This document shows positions 1 through 7,841 of a stretch of 25,055 nucleotides of DNA, in pieces; the first letter of the stretch is position 1; every line of letters starts with the position of its first letter. Source of the DNA: CAZAQS01 sp964486825 (GTDB taxonomy: Bacteria > Chloroflexota > Anaerolineae > Anaerolineales > UBA4823). The position numbers and the translations under genes are program-made. The stretch is taken from assembly GCA_964486825.1 (NCBI GenBank), contig CAZAQS010000043.1:1-25055 (forward strand). The letters run 5' to 3'. The notes below the pieces were generated by a model. It did no database searches. It worked only from the letters and a program-made list of their open reading frames with translations, and was not told the origin of the DNA.

Positions 1-76
1 GGCGGAATCTTGAATCCGTGGCCTTACCTTCGCTGCAAGGCGGAATCTTGAATCCGTGGCCTTACCTTCGCTGCAA
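1..76. repeat. 38-bp exact tandem duplication at the window edge
   Basis: Positions 1-38 and 39-76 are identical, starting GGCGGAATCTTG and ending TTCGCTGCAA. The second copy runs on into the protease reading frame. The same frame in the first copy hits a TGA at 11-13, so the repeat breaks the gene. Because it sits at the end of the sequence, an assembler end artefact is the likeliest cause. A real tandem duplication cannot be excluded. Confidence 0.85.
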
Positions 77-823
77 GCTTTTGGCCAGCTAGACCCGCTT
101 TCAACCATGTTCTTATGGCTTGGCTCCATTAACATATTGCTGGCGGTTTTCAATATGATCCCAGGTTTCCCACTGGATGGAGGGCGAATTTTACGCTCGA
201 TCCTATGGGCAGCCACCGGCAACCTGCGTCGCTCCACCCGCATCGCCACCTGGGTCGGGCAAGCTGTGGCCTGGTTGTTCATCCTGACGGGCATTGCCAT
301 GGTGTTCGGTTTTCAGGTGCCGATCTTCGGTAGCGGCCTGGTCGGTGGGCTCTGGCTGGCATTCATCGGTTGGTTCCTAAATATGGCCGCTTCCCAAAGT
401 TACCAACAAGTGGTTGTAGCCGACATGCTGGAGGGTGTACCTGTAGAAAGATTGATGCGCTCCGACCCGCCTTTAGTCGAGCCACATACTCGTATCAGCC
501 GTTTGATCGATAAGCATATTATGGGTACAGATGAGCGAGCGTTCCCGGTGCTCGAACACGACAGGTTGGTCGGATTGATCTGCCTGGAAGATGTACGGAA
601 AGTCCCCAGACAGGAGTGGGATGAAAGGACCGTTCAGGAGGTCATGACACCGGCGGACGAGCTGGTAACCCTCTCCCCACGCATGGATGCCAATGAAGCC
701 TTCCAAATGCTAACCCAAAGAGATGTACGCCAAATCCCGGTCCTTGAAAACGGGCGACTGGTAGGCATGCTTCGGCGACGCGACATCGTGCGTTTCCTCC
801 AGCTCCAGTCGGATAGCTTTTGA
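56..823 (+). CDS. Site-2 protease (M50) C-terminal part with two CBS domains, 5' truncated
   Basis: This is the C-terminal half of an intramembrane zinc metalloprotease of the M50 (SpoIVFB/S2P) family. The second active-site motif GFPLDGGR is visible near residue 38 of the frame. It is followed by two hydrophobic segments (about residues 60-110) and a pair of CBS domains (about 125-185 and 190-250), which in this family usually sense adenine nucleotides and gate the protease. The HExxH zinc motif should lie upstream and is missing, so the gene is partial. Position 56 (GTG) is only the first in-frame start after the repeat-induced stop; the true start is outside the window. A close paralogue without CBS domains lies at 13504-14379. 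Substrate unknown. Confidence 0.85.
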   Translation: MALPSLQAFGQLDPLSTMFLWLGSINILLAVFNMIPGFPLDGGRILRSILWAATGNLRRSTRIATWVGQAVAWLFILTGIAMVFGFQVPIFGSGLVGGLWLAFIGWFLNMAASQSYQQVVVADMLEGVPVERLMRSDPPLVEPHTRISRLIDKHIMGTDERAFPVLEHDRLVGLICLEDVRKVPRQEWDERTVQEVMTPADELVTLSPRMDANEAFQMLTQRDVRQIPVLENGRLVGMLRRRDIVRFLQLQSDSF

Positions 824-850
824 GTTCTAAAGCCAGTCTCTTAATTGTCC

Positions 851-1912
851 ATGGCTTATATCCTCCAAACCGCAAGCGCATTTCCCGATCATTACTATCC
901 TCAAGAGCAGTTAACTGCCAGCCTGGGTGGTATCTGGTCGCAAAATGGGGGCCAACCTGCTGTGTTGGAACGCTTTCACCGCAATATGACGGTAAAGGGA
1001 AGGTACCTGGCGCTGCCTCTTGAGGCCTACGAAAAGCCAGCCAGGTTTGGTGAGAGAAACGAGGCGTGGATGAAATCAGCGGTAGAGTTGGGAGAAACCA
1101 CTGTCCATAGGCTGTTGGAAAGCAGCGGAGTCGAAGCCAGTGAGATCAATCTTTTTGTCTTTACAACAGTCACCGGAATTGCCGTGCCTTCTATCGACGC
1201 CCGGCTGATGAATCGAATCCCCTTCAGCCAGAAAATGAAAAGGATGCCGTTGTTTGGGTTAGGCTGCCTGGGCGGAGCGGCAGGCATCGCGCGGGCAGCG
1301 GACTATTTGCGGGGCCATCCAGAAGATGCCGCCCTGGTGCTGTCGATCGAGTTGTGCTCCCTAACCTTTCAAAATGATGATTTATCGATCGCAAATGTAG
1401 TTTCGAGTGGTTTGTTCGGAGACGGAGCTGCGGGAGTATTAATGGTAGGACGCGAGCATAGGTTGGCTCGAGCGGGGATGCCTGAAGTTCAAGACAGCCT
1501 TTCGTGGTTCTTCCCTGATACCGAGCATATTATGGGATGGAATGTGCGCGATAGCGGTCTTCAGGTGGTCTTGAGTTCTGACGTGGCGGAAGTGGCAGAA
1601 CAAAACCTTCGCCCGGCAGTCATGGATTTTTTGCAGGAAAACGATTTAACGATCGAGGATATCGCTTACTGGATCGCTCACCCAGGTGGTCCTAAGGTAA
1701 TGGATGCGATCGAAAATGGGTTGGAGCTACCAGGTAACGCCTTGCAAATAAGCCGCGAATGCCTTCAATCCGTTGGGAACATCTCTTCTGCTTCCGTTCT
1801 GTTAATATTGAAAGAAACCTTATCCCGCCGGACACCCGAAGAGGGTTCTTGGGGCTTGTTGATGGCCATGGGCCCGGCATTTTGCGCTGAATTCGTTTTG
1901 CTCAAGTGGTAA
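851..1912 (+). CDS. Type III polyketide synthase (chalcone/stilbene synthase-like, alkylresorcinol/alkylpyrone type)
   Basis: The 353-residue protein has the length of a type III PKS. Such enzymes are homodimers that extend an acyl-CoA starter with malonyl-CoA and cyclise the chain. The catalytic triad is visible: Cys139 in GLGCLGGAAG, His277 in IAHPGGPK and Asn310 in SVGNISS. The start is placed at ATG 851; a TTG two codons upstream (845) is possible. The gene begins 27 nt after the protease and overlaps the next gene by 7 nt, so it is translationally coupled to the methyltransferase. With the flavoprotein that follows, the set matches known cassettes that make methylated, hydroxylated phenolic lipids. 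Product chain length cannot be read from sequence. Confidence 0.92.
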   Translation: MAYILQTASAFPDHYYPQEQLTASLGGIWSQNGGQPAVLERFHRNMTVKGRYLALPLEAYEKPARFGERNEAWMKSAVELGETTVHRLLESSGVEASEINLFVFTTVTGIAVPSIDARLMNRIPFSQKMKRMPLFGLGCLGGAAGIARAADYLRGHPEDAALVLSIELCSLTFQNDDLSIANVVSSGLFGDGAAGVLMVGREHRLARAGMPEVQDSLSWFFPDTEHIMGWNVRDSGLQVVLSSDVAEVAEQNLRPAVMDFLQENDLTIEDIAYWIAHPGGPKVMDAIENGLELPGNALQISRECLQSVGNISSASVLLILKETLSRRTPEEGSWGLLMAMGPAFCAEFVLLKW

Positions 1913-2475
1913 GCCGTCTTGTTTTCACCGGATTGATTATCCTACTCGCCATTCAGCGGGTTTTTGAAATGCGCCTGAGTAGGGCTAACGAGGCCAGAAT
2001 GGCAGAACTAGGAGGCCAGGAGCACTTTCCAGGGCACTTCAAGGTTATGAAACTGCTTCATTTGACCTGGTTCTTCTCCATGCTGGCAGAAGTTCACTTA
2101 CTGAAAAGACCCTTTCAACCCTTCTTAACAGGTGCAGCGGCCATCCTGCTGGTAGCCGGTCAAAGCTTGCGTTATGCAGCCATCCGCCAGCTTGATTGGC
2201 GCTGGTCAATTCGCATCTTCACACTTCCCAACCTGCAACCAGAAGAAGGAGGCATCTACCGCCATATCAGGCATCCTAACTACCTGGGCGTAATCCTGGA
2301 GATCGCGGCGATGCCCTTAATCCACAATGCTTACCTGACTGCACTGGCTTTCAGCCTGGCAAACGGGATCTTGTTAGCCGTAAGGATTTCAAGGGAGGAA
2401 GAGGCCTTGGAGGCAGCTTACGGCTACAAGAGAACTTTCTCGAACCAACCTCGTTTCATACCTCGCCACAGGTAG
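1906..2475 (+). CDS. Isoprenylcysteine carboxyl methyltransferase-family membrane methyltransferase (SrsB/YpbQ-like)
   Basis: This is a 189-residue integral membrane protein with several hydrophobic helices and the C-terminal signature of the ICMT/phospholipid methyltransferase family: GGIYRHIRHPNYLGV, then an ExE-type tail (SREEEALEAAYG). Members bind S-adenosylmethionine at this C-terminal region. In Streptomyces (SrsB) and Bacillus (YpbQ/BpsB), relatives next to type III PKS genes O-methylate alkylresorcinols or alkylpyrones. The GTG start at 1906 lies inside the PKS stop region (7-nt overlap), and the FAD gene starts 7 nt after its stop. Role here: O-methylation of the PKS product, inferred from context. 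Confidence 0.85.
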   Translation: MVSRLVFTGLIILLAIQRVFEMRLSRANEARMAELGGQEHFPGHFKVMKLLHLTWFFSMLAEVHLLKRPFQPFLTGAAAILLVAGQSLRYAAIRQLDWRWSIRIFTLPNLQPEEGGIYRHIRHPNYLGVILEIAAMPLIHNAYLTALAFSLANGILLAVRISREEEALEAAYGYKRTFSNQPRFIPRHR

Positions 2476-2482
2476 TGGTAAC

Positions 2483-3691
2483 GTGAGCAAATTTGGCGTT
2501 ATGCAAGGGGAGTATGAGGTCATCATTGTTGGCGGAGGGCCAGCTGGATTATCAACCGGTATCGTTTTTGGTAGTAATGGCTTACGCACGTTGATCCTCG
2601 AACAGAAAACCCTACCCGCGGATAAGGTTTGCGGTGAGGGGGTCATGCCCGTGGGTGTCTTTGCACTAGAAAAACTTGGAGTGAAGCAGAAGCTGAAGCC
2701 AGGCGAATACCATCCCTTCAAAGGAGTGAGTTACATAATTGAAGGCCTCCCCAAGGCCAACGGAGACTTTCGCGAAGGGCCAGGCTTGGGGATCCGAAGG
2801 ACGACCCTTTCAGAGGCCTGCTTGCTGAGAGCAAAAGAGCTGGATTGCCTCGAGATCCAGGACAGTCTTCGGGAGAGAGTGCGCAGCTTCGAACGTACGG
2901 CAAGCGGTGTCAGTGTACAAGTTGGAGATCGAAGATACCGTTCTCGCCTTCTGGTCGGCGCGGATGGACTCGATTCGCAGGTCAGGCGCTGGGCAGGGTT
3001 AGATGGATCGCCCAGCACGCTACAACGTTGGGGAGCAAGGCAGCATTTCCGGGTCAAACCATGGAATGAATATGTCGAAGTTTATTGGAACGATGGTACC
3101 GAAGCTTATCTCACCCCTTGCGGGAAAGAGATGGTAGGGGTCGCTATTTTATGGGACAGGAAACGCCCTCTGCGCATACGTGGAGGAAAAGACTTATTCT
3201 CCTCATTGATCTCCGAGTTCCCTGCCCTGTGTGATAGGCTTGGCAATGCCCACCCAATGGGAGATGTAAAGGCGATTGGGCCTCTGAGCCGCACGGTGAA
3301 ACACCCAGTAGCTGACGGTGTACTATTAGTTGGAGATGCAGCAGGATATCAGGATGCTATAACAGGCGAAGGGATCAGCCTGGCAATAAACCAAGCACTT
3401 GCTATTCAGAATACTGTTGTCCCAGTTTTGAAAAAGGAAGCTTCAGGAATCGTTAAGCTTGAGGACCTTGAGGAGTACAAAAAGGCTTACAAAGAAATGT
3501 ATACCCCTTACAGCATAATGACTAATCTGGCTCTCTCCTTAAGCAGAAACCCCAAACTTGCTCGATTAGCGATCCGTTTATTGAGGAAATGCCCGCCATT
3601 ATTCCAATACCTGCTTTCGATAAATATGGGCCAGACCTCCTTGTGGCCTGGATTCAGGAAATGGCAAGCTCCCCGCCAAGGGGAAAATTAA
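2483..3691 (+). CDS. FAD-dependent hydroxylase/reductase (geranylgeranyl reductase/SrsC-like)
   Basis: This is a 402-residue group A flavoprotein. The N-terminus carries the dinucleotide-binding GGGPAG motif (about residues 17-22), followed by the KVCGEGVMP segment typical of the geranylgeranyl reductase/aromatic hydroxylase group. The second FAD motif is LLVGDAAGYQDAITGEG near residue 280. As last gene of the PKS-methyltransferase cassette it probably hydroxylates the aromatic ring to a quinol/quinone, as SrsC does in Streptomyces griseus. A prenyl reductase role is the alternative. The GTG start at 2483 is kept; ATG 2501 would remove six residues and still keep the FAD motif. No convincing terminator follows; only a short 5-bp hairpin (TCCCC...GGGGA) at the stop. 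Confidence 0.87.
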   Translation: MSKFGVMQGEYEVIIVGGGPAGLSTGIVFGSNGLRTLILEQKTLPADKVCGEGVMPVGVFALEKLGVKQKLKPGEYHPFKGVSYIIEGLPKANGDFREGPGLGIRRTTLSEACLLRAKELDCLEIQDSLRERVRSFERTASGVSVQVGDRRYRSRLLVGADGLDSQVRRWAGLDGSPSTLQRWGARQHFRVKPWNEYVEVYWNDGTEAYLTPCGKEMVGVAILWDRKRPLRIRGGKDLFSSLISEFPALCDRLGNAHPMGDVKAIGPLSRTVKHPVADGVLLVGDAAGYQDAITGEGISLAINQALAIQNTVVPVLKKEASGIVKLEDLEEYKKAYKEMYTPYSIMTNLALSLSRNPKLARLAIRLLRKCPPLFQYLLSINMGQTSLWPGFRKWQAPRQGEN

Positions 3692-3955
3692 TAGAAACAA
3701 GCTGGGATTGACAATTATGTTACTACATAATAAAATCAGACAGAATTTATGGGATTCTCATTTTCTCCTGCCTTGGGCGGGGATGAGATAGGCCAGAAAG
3801 GGGAAACAGATCTGGCGCAAGCACAGTAATGATTAGCGGGCTTATTTGGAATAGGCAACTCCGGCTCCGTGGCTTACTATTCGGTTTATGGCTGGCACAT
3901 AACTGTATTCTTGTTTATCCACATAGAAATGAATTATGCGCTTAGGGGGGAGTGA
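3692..3955 (+). other. Intergenic region / long leader of the histidine kinase gene
   Basis: These 264 bp hold a clear sigma-70 promoter (3708-3736) and then a leader of about 210 nt. The leader contains no open frame with a good ribosome site. It ends in GGGGGGAG (3945-3952), directly before the kinase GTG. I could not assign the leader to a known riboswitch class. Confidence 0.5.
3708..3736 (+). promoter_or_regulatory. Consensus-like sigma-70 promoter for the kinase gene
   Basis: TTGACA at 3708-3713, a 17-bp spacer and TAAAAT at 3731-3736. The -35 is perfect and the -10 has one mismatch. The predicted start is near 3743, about 210 nt ahead of the kinase. The two CCCTA boxes of the repeated stress promoters are absent, so the kinase appears to be expressed independently of that motif. 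Confidence 0.65.
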
Positions 3956-6571
3956 GTGCGCACGAAAAATTCATCTAAGAACTCTTTGGAACTAAGCCAT
4001 ATATGGGGTAATGAAGCCAGAAGGATTCGGAAATATCAAGATTTTGCGGACAGAAATTTAATGGTTGAAAGCGCCCAAGAAAGAGATGATGAACAATTGA
4101 ATGAAGCTATGGAACTAGAAGATCTCACACAGCGTTTAGCCGATGCAGAAGCAACCCTCAAAGCCATTTCGGAAAACCAGGTAGATGCGGCCGTCGACCT
4201 CAAGGAAAACACACCCGTCAAGTTAAGGACCGACCAGCAAGCGCTACAACAATCGGAAAACAGGTACCGCCGGTTAGTAAATCGAATGACGGCGATCGTT
4301 TTCGAGCTCGAACCGGATGGAACGATCAGAATGGCGAATGAAGCCTTTCTACCGCTCACCGGTTATACCCCACAAGAGATTCAAGGGAAAAAATGGGCGG
4401 ATATCTTTTTTCGAGATGACCAGCAGCAGGTGGAAAACCTCTTCGAATGTTTGAAACGAGAGGATGTATCCAACTATGAGCTCATCCTTCAAGGAAAAGA
4501 CGGCTCCCCGGTAATCGTTGAGCTGACCTCGGCGAATTATTATAATGAGGATGGAAGGTTAGAAAAGATCGTTGGATACGGGTCCAATATAAGCCAGCGA
4601 AAGCAGGCGGAGAATATCCTGGTTTCGAACCAAGGACATTTTCGGCAGGTTGTAGAGAGTGTAAAAGACTACGCCATTTTTACGCTCGATACGAATGGAT
4701 TGATCACAAGCTGGAATTTGGGCGCCGAGAGAATCTACCGCCTACCAGCCAAGGAAGCGATCGGGCAACATTTTTCAACTTTTTATTCTCTAGAAGAGGC
4801 CGCCAACGGAAAACCTGAGAAAATCCTGGCAACAGCAGCCAGGGATGGGCACTGTGAAGAAGAGAACTGGCGGCAAAGGAAGGACAAGACAAAGTTTTGG
4901 GCCAACGTCGTCGTTACAGCTCTGACCGATGAAGAGGGTAACCTGACAGGTTATTCAAAGGTCGTCCGCGACATGACCCGGCGGAAGATTGCTGAAGATG
5001 AGCTTCAACGTCAGAGCCAGTTTATTAAGCTACTGCAAGAGGTATCCGTAGCTGCTAATGAGGCCTCATCCATCGATCAGGCTCTCGAGTTTGCAGTTAA
5101 AAGTATTTGCGAGGCCACTCTATGGAATATTGGCCATGTTTACATGTTGGAAGGTGAAGAGCCCGAAGAACTGGTGTCCAGGGATATCTGGTACATGGAT
5201 CAAGATCGCTTTGAGGAGTTTCGTCTCCAGACAGGCCACTACCGTTTCCAAAAAGGACAGGGATTACCCGGAATGGTATTGGAGCGCAATGCTCCGGTAT
5301 GGATTGCAGATATATCAGCGCACGTTAATTTCCTACGGTCAGAACTGGCAAAAAAGTGCCAGATTGTGATGGGGTTCGGCTTCCCAATCCAGGTTGGTCG
5401 ACAGGTAGTTGGAGTACTTGAGTTCTTTTCTGAAAAGGTTGACAAGCCTGATGACCAGCTTCTGGAAATCATGAAGAATATTGGCACCCAGTTGGGTAGG
5501 GTCGTCGAGAGGAAGCAAGCGGAAGTTGCATTAAGAAATAGTGAAGCTCGCTTCCGAGCCATATTCGAGGAAGCTGCATTAGGTATAGAATTAATATCTT
5601 TAGATGGAAAGATATTGGAATCCAACCCAGCCATCACCCAAATGCTTGGATATGAAGCAGATGAGCTGCGCCAGGTAACCTCTCAGGACGTGCACCATCC
5701 GGCAAATTCGATCGCTACAATCGAGCTCTTTCAAGAGCTGCGTGCAGGCAAGCGAGATTCTTACAGGTTAGAACAGCCTTATATCCGCAAGGATGGCCGT
5801 CTAGGATGGGGCCGGTCCTATGTTTCACTCGTGCGAGGCTCAAACGGGGAACCAAAATTTGCCATTGGGATGCTCGAAGACATCACAGAGCGAAAACAAA
5901 TGGAGGCTGAACTTGCAGAGCTTCAGAGGCGATTGATGGAAGGTCGAGAGACCGAACGTTTACAGCTGGCCCGGGAACTTCATGACGGTCCTATACAGGA
6001 TCTATACGGCATATCTTTCCTCTTAAAAGCCTTTTCAGAGAACCTTCCCGCTCAAGTTGATCCCCAATCCACAGACGATTTCATGAAGATGTTAACCAAT
6101 GTCATCAGCACATTGCGTACGATCTGCGGAGAACTTCGCCCACCTGTATTGGCGCCCTTCGGCCTGGCAAAGGCTATCCGTTCTCATGCTGAAAGCTTCC
6201 AAGAGGCATATCCCAGCTCTCGGGTACAATTGGATCTGATGACAGATGCTCCTGAATTGCCTCAACAAGTGCAGCTGGTATTGTTCCGGATTTACCAACA
6301 AATCTTAAACAACGTCGCCAAGCACGCCAATGCAACTCATATAATTGTCCGATTCTCGGTAACCTCAGAAGAGGCCATCTTGCAAGTAAAGGATGATGGG
6401 ACCGGGTTTATCATGCCAGCTCGATGGATCGAGCTGGCTCGTAAGGGACATATGGGGTTAGTAAGCGCAAGCGATCGTGCACGGGCAATCGGTGGTCAAT
6501 TGAAGGTGGAATCTAAACCAGGAAAGGGTACAATAGTCACCGTACATGTGCCCTATGCTGTAGAGCACTAA
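3956..6571 (+). CDS. Soluble PAS-PAS-GAF-PAS sensor histidine kinase, NarL/DegS type
   Basis: This 871-residue kinase has no membrane segment, so it senses a cytoplasmic or diffusible signal. Order: N-terminal coiled coil (about 45-100), PAS (about 100-217), PAS with PAC (about 225-345), GAF (about 355-510), PAS with PAC (about 523-645), HisKA_3 dimerisation domain with phospho-acceptor His676 in RELHDGPIQD, and HATPase_c with N box (from N785), DDGTGF (813-818) and a GHMGL G box. HisKA_3 kinases pair with NarL/LuxR-type regulators, and one follows 130 nt downstream, with two paralogues further on. The GTG start follows GGGGGGAG. No heme- or flavin-binding signature could be assigned to the PAS domains by eye. 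Confidence 0.93.
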   Translation: MRTKNSSKNSLELSHIWGNEARRIRKYQDFADRNLMVESAQERDDEQLNEAMELEDLTQRLADAEATLKAISENQVDAAVDLKENTPVKLRTDQQALQQSENRYRRLVNRMTAIVFELEPDGTIRMANEAFLPLTGYTPQEIQGKKWADIFFRDDQQQVENLFECLKREDVSNYELILQGKDGSPVIVELTSANYYNEDGRLEKIVGYGSNISQRKQAENILVSNQGHFRQVVESVKDYAIFTLDTNGLITSWNLGAERIYRLPAKEAIGQHFSTFYSLEEAANGKPEKILATAARDGHCEEENWRQRKDKTKFWANVVVTALTDEEGNLTGYSKVVRDMTRRKIAEDELQRQSQFIKLLQEVSVAANEASSIDQALEFAVKSICEATLWNIGHVYMLEGEEPEELVSRDIWYMDQDRFEEFRLQTGHYRFQKGQGLPGMVLERNAPVWIADISAHVNFLRSELAKKCQIVMGFGFPIQVGRQVVGVLEFFSEKVDKPDDQLLEIMKNIGTQLGRVVERKQAEVALRNSEARFRAIFEEAALGIELISLDGKILESNPAITQMLGYEADELRQVTSQDVHHPANSIATIELFQELRAGKRDSYRLEQPYIRKDGRLGWGRSYVSLVRGSNGEPKFAIGMLEDITERKQMEAELAELQRRLMEGRETERLQLARELHDGPIQDLYGISFLLKAFSENLPAQVDPQSTDDFMKMLTNVISTLRTICGELRPPVLAPFGLAKAIRSHAESFQEAYPSSRVQLDLMTDAPELPQQVQLVLFRIYQQILNNVAKHANATHIIVRFSVTSEEAILQVKDDGTGFIMPARWIELARKGHMGLVSASDRARAIGGQLKVESKPGKGTIVTVHVPYAVEH

Positions 6572-6614
6572 GGGTTTTGTCAAGATTGGTCACTTTTAGA
6601 AGTGGAGGGATTGT

Positions 6615-6671
6615 ATGCCTAGACAAAGCGTAAAGCGTGCTTACCCAAGTAAAGTTCCAGTAAAAATCTGA
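6615..6671 (+). CDS. Possible 18-residue basic leader peptide
   Basis: ATG 6615 follows GTGGAGGGA at good spacing and opens 18 codons (MPRQSVKRAYPSKVPVKI), rich in Lys and Arg. Its TGA (6669-6671) is followed at once by the ATG at 6672, which is in frame with the response regulator. It could be a small protein or a coupling/leader ORF that sets regulator translation. No homology is recognised and the chance of a random short ORF is real. Confidence 0.3.
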   Translation: MPRQSVKRAYPSKVPVKI

Positions 6672-6701
6672 ATGGTTATGGGGATAGTTGGAGGAGAAGA
6701 T

Positions 6702-7334
6702 ATGCCACCTATAAATGTGGTTTTAGCGGATGACCATCCCGTGGTAAGGGCTGGTATTCGCAATTTGTTGGAACAAGCGTCTGATATCGTTATTGTCGGT
6801 GAAGCGAGTGATGGGAACGAGACCATTAAAATCGTGGAAGAGCTTGGTCCAGACGTGCTCCTCCTGGATATGGAGATGCCTGGAATCAGTGGAAGTGAAG
6901 TCGCACAACACCTAATGAACTCGGGATCTAAAGTACATATCCTGGCTTTGAGCGCCCATGATGACAAAGAATACATCCAGGAATTGTTGACAAGTGGAGC
7001 TGCCGGGTATCTGGTAAAAGAAGAAGTTCCAGAGGCCATTATCGAGGCGGTTCGAGGGGTATCACGGGGAGAGCGAGGCTGGTTAAGCCGCCGCGTCGCA
7101 GCTCAGATGTCTGCCTGGATGCAGGAAGGGGAACAGGATCGCAAGGGGTTAACTACAAGAGAGGTGGAAGTATTGCAAGCTGTTGTGGCAGGGAAAACCA
7201 ACCAGGAAATTGGATTAGCCTTGGGAATTAGTGAAAAGACGGTGGAGAAACATCTGGAAGGAGTCTTTGCTAAGCTGCAGGTAGCTTCAAGAGTAGAGGC
7301 TGCGGTCAGAGCTGTAAGAGAAGGATGGCTTTAA
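6702..7334 (+). CDS. NarL/FixJ-family response regulator (REC + LuxR HTH), RR1
   Basis: This 210-residue DNA-binding response regulator has an N-terminal receiver with acidic pair Asp10-Asp11, phospho-acceptor Asp56 in LLLDMEMPG, and a conserved Lys in GYLVKEE. The C-terminal LuxR-type helix-turn-helix runs from LTTREVEVL to EKTVEKHLEGVFAKLQV. ATG 6702 is chosen because GGAGGAGA lies just upstream and the receiver begins here; an in-frame ATG at 6672 would add ten residues. It is the nearest partner of the HisKA_3 kinase upstream and is followed by a strong terminator. The first copy of the repeated stress promoter starts 76 nt after its stop. Role: probable regulator of the stress genes around it (inference). 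Confidence 0.93.
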   Translation: MPPINVVLADDHPVVRAGIRNLLEQASDIVIVGEASDGNETIKIVEELGPDVLLLDMEMPGISGSEVAQHLMNSGSKVHILALSAHDDKEYIQELLTSGAAGYLVKEEVPEAIIEAVRGVSRGERGWLSRRVAAQMSAWMQEGEQDRKGLTTREVEVLQAVVAGKTNQEIGLALGISEKTVEKHLEGVFAKLQVASRVEAAVRAVREGWL

Positions 7335-7352
7335 CTGGAGGAAGTCGTTAGC

Positions 7353-7382
7353 GGGCTGGATTTACTTCCAGCCCTTTTTTTT
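7353..7382 (+). terminator. Intrinsic terminator after RR1
   Basis: GGGCTGGA (7353-7360) pairs perfectly with TCCAGCCC (7367-7374) around a 6-nt loop and is followed by eight Ts (7375-7382). It ends the kinase-RR1 transcript and insulates it from the promoter that starts at 7410. Confidence 0.92.
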
Positions 7383-7409
7383 CGGTGGGAAACCCTTTAT
7401 TAAGGTAGT

Positions 7410-7475
7410 AGGGGAATCCCTAGCATTGCTACCGGAACACTCCCTATTGTAGGGTCTCATTTGAATGAGTATAGT
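7410..7475 (+). promoter_or_regulatory. Repeated stress promoter, copy A (ahead of ytxH-1/RR2)
   Basis: Box 1 is AGGGGAATCCCTA (7410-7422). Box 2 is GGAACACTCCCTATTG (7434-7449), and its last three bases begin the -35 TTGTAG (7447-7452). A 17-bp spacer leads to the -10 TATAGT (7470-7475). The TCCCTA cores are 24 bp apart, about two helical turns. The spacer contains a near palindrome CTCATTTGAATGAG. Three further copies with the same geometry lie at 8281, 10665 and 23910. Confidence 0.75.
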
Positions 7476-7527
7476 TAATAGAGACAAGCCGTGAATATAT
7501 TTATGGGGGGAAGATCGGGAGAAAGGC

Positions 7528-7821
7528 ATGAGTCGGAAGAAAAAATCCTATCTGAAAGGCGTACTATACGGCAGCCTGATTGGAGCTGGGCTTGCTCTCG
7601 CCTACTCACCAAGAAGAGGCGAAGAATCCCAGGCACTCTTGCGTGAGGTAGCTGAAGAGACACGTCAACGAGCTGAAGAATTTTCTCGGAAGGTTACAGA
7701 CCAATCGAGTGAATGGGGAAAGCTTGGAGGAGATCTATATTCAGAAGGAAAAGTATTGGTCGAGGGTGCGATTGAAAGGATAATGGAAAGCATTCGTAGC
7801 CTCAGACAAGATATTTACTGA
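7528..7821 (+). CDS. YtxH-domain stress protein, copy 1
   Basis: The 97-residue protein has an N-terminal hydrophobic segment (GVLYGSLIGAGLALAYSP, about residues 10-28) and an amphipathic helical tail, the YtxH layout. YtxH proteins are general-stress, membrane-anchored proteins of unknown biochemical role. The gene is the first after promoter copy A, and RR2 starts 20 nt after its stop, so the two are probably cotranscribed. A GGGAGAAAGG stretch precedes the ATG. It resembles the second YtxH at 10836, which also follows a copy of the promoter. Confidence 0.82.
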   Translation: MSRKKKSYLKGVLYGSLIGAGLALAYSPRRGEESQALLREVAEETRQRAEEFSRKVTDQSSEWGKLGGDLYSEGKVLVEGAIERIMESIRSLRQDIY

Positions 7822-7841
7822 GCATTAGCAGGTGAAAACAC

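Noticed and set aside
3860..3905. Reverse-complement similarity to the c-di-GMP-I riboswitch core (GGCAACTCCGGCTCCGTGGCTT and GGTTTATGG, split by a short gap)
   Set aside because: It lies on the strand opposite to the downstream gene, the P2 and P3 helices are absent, and there is no minus-strand gene for it to control.
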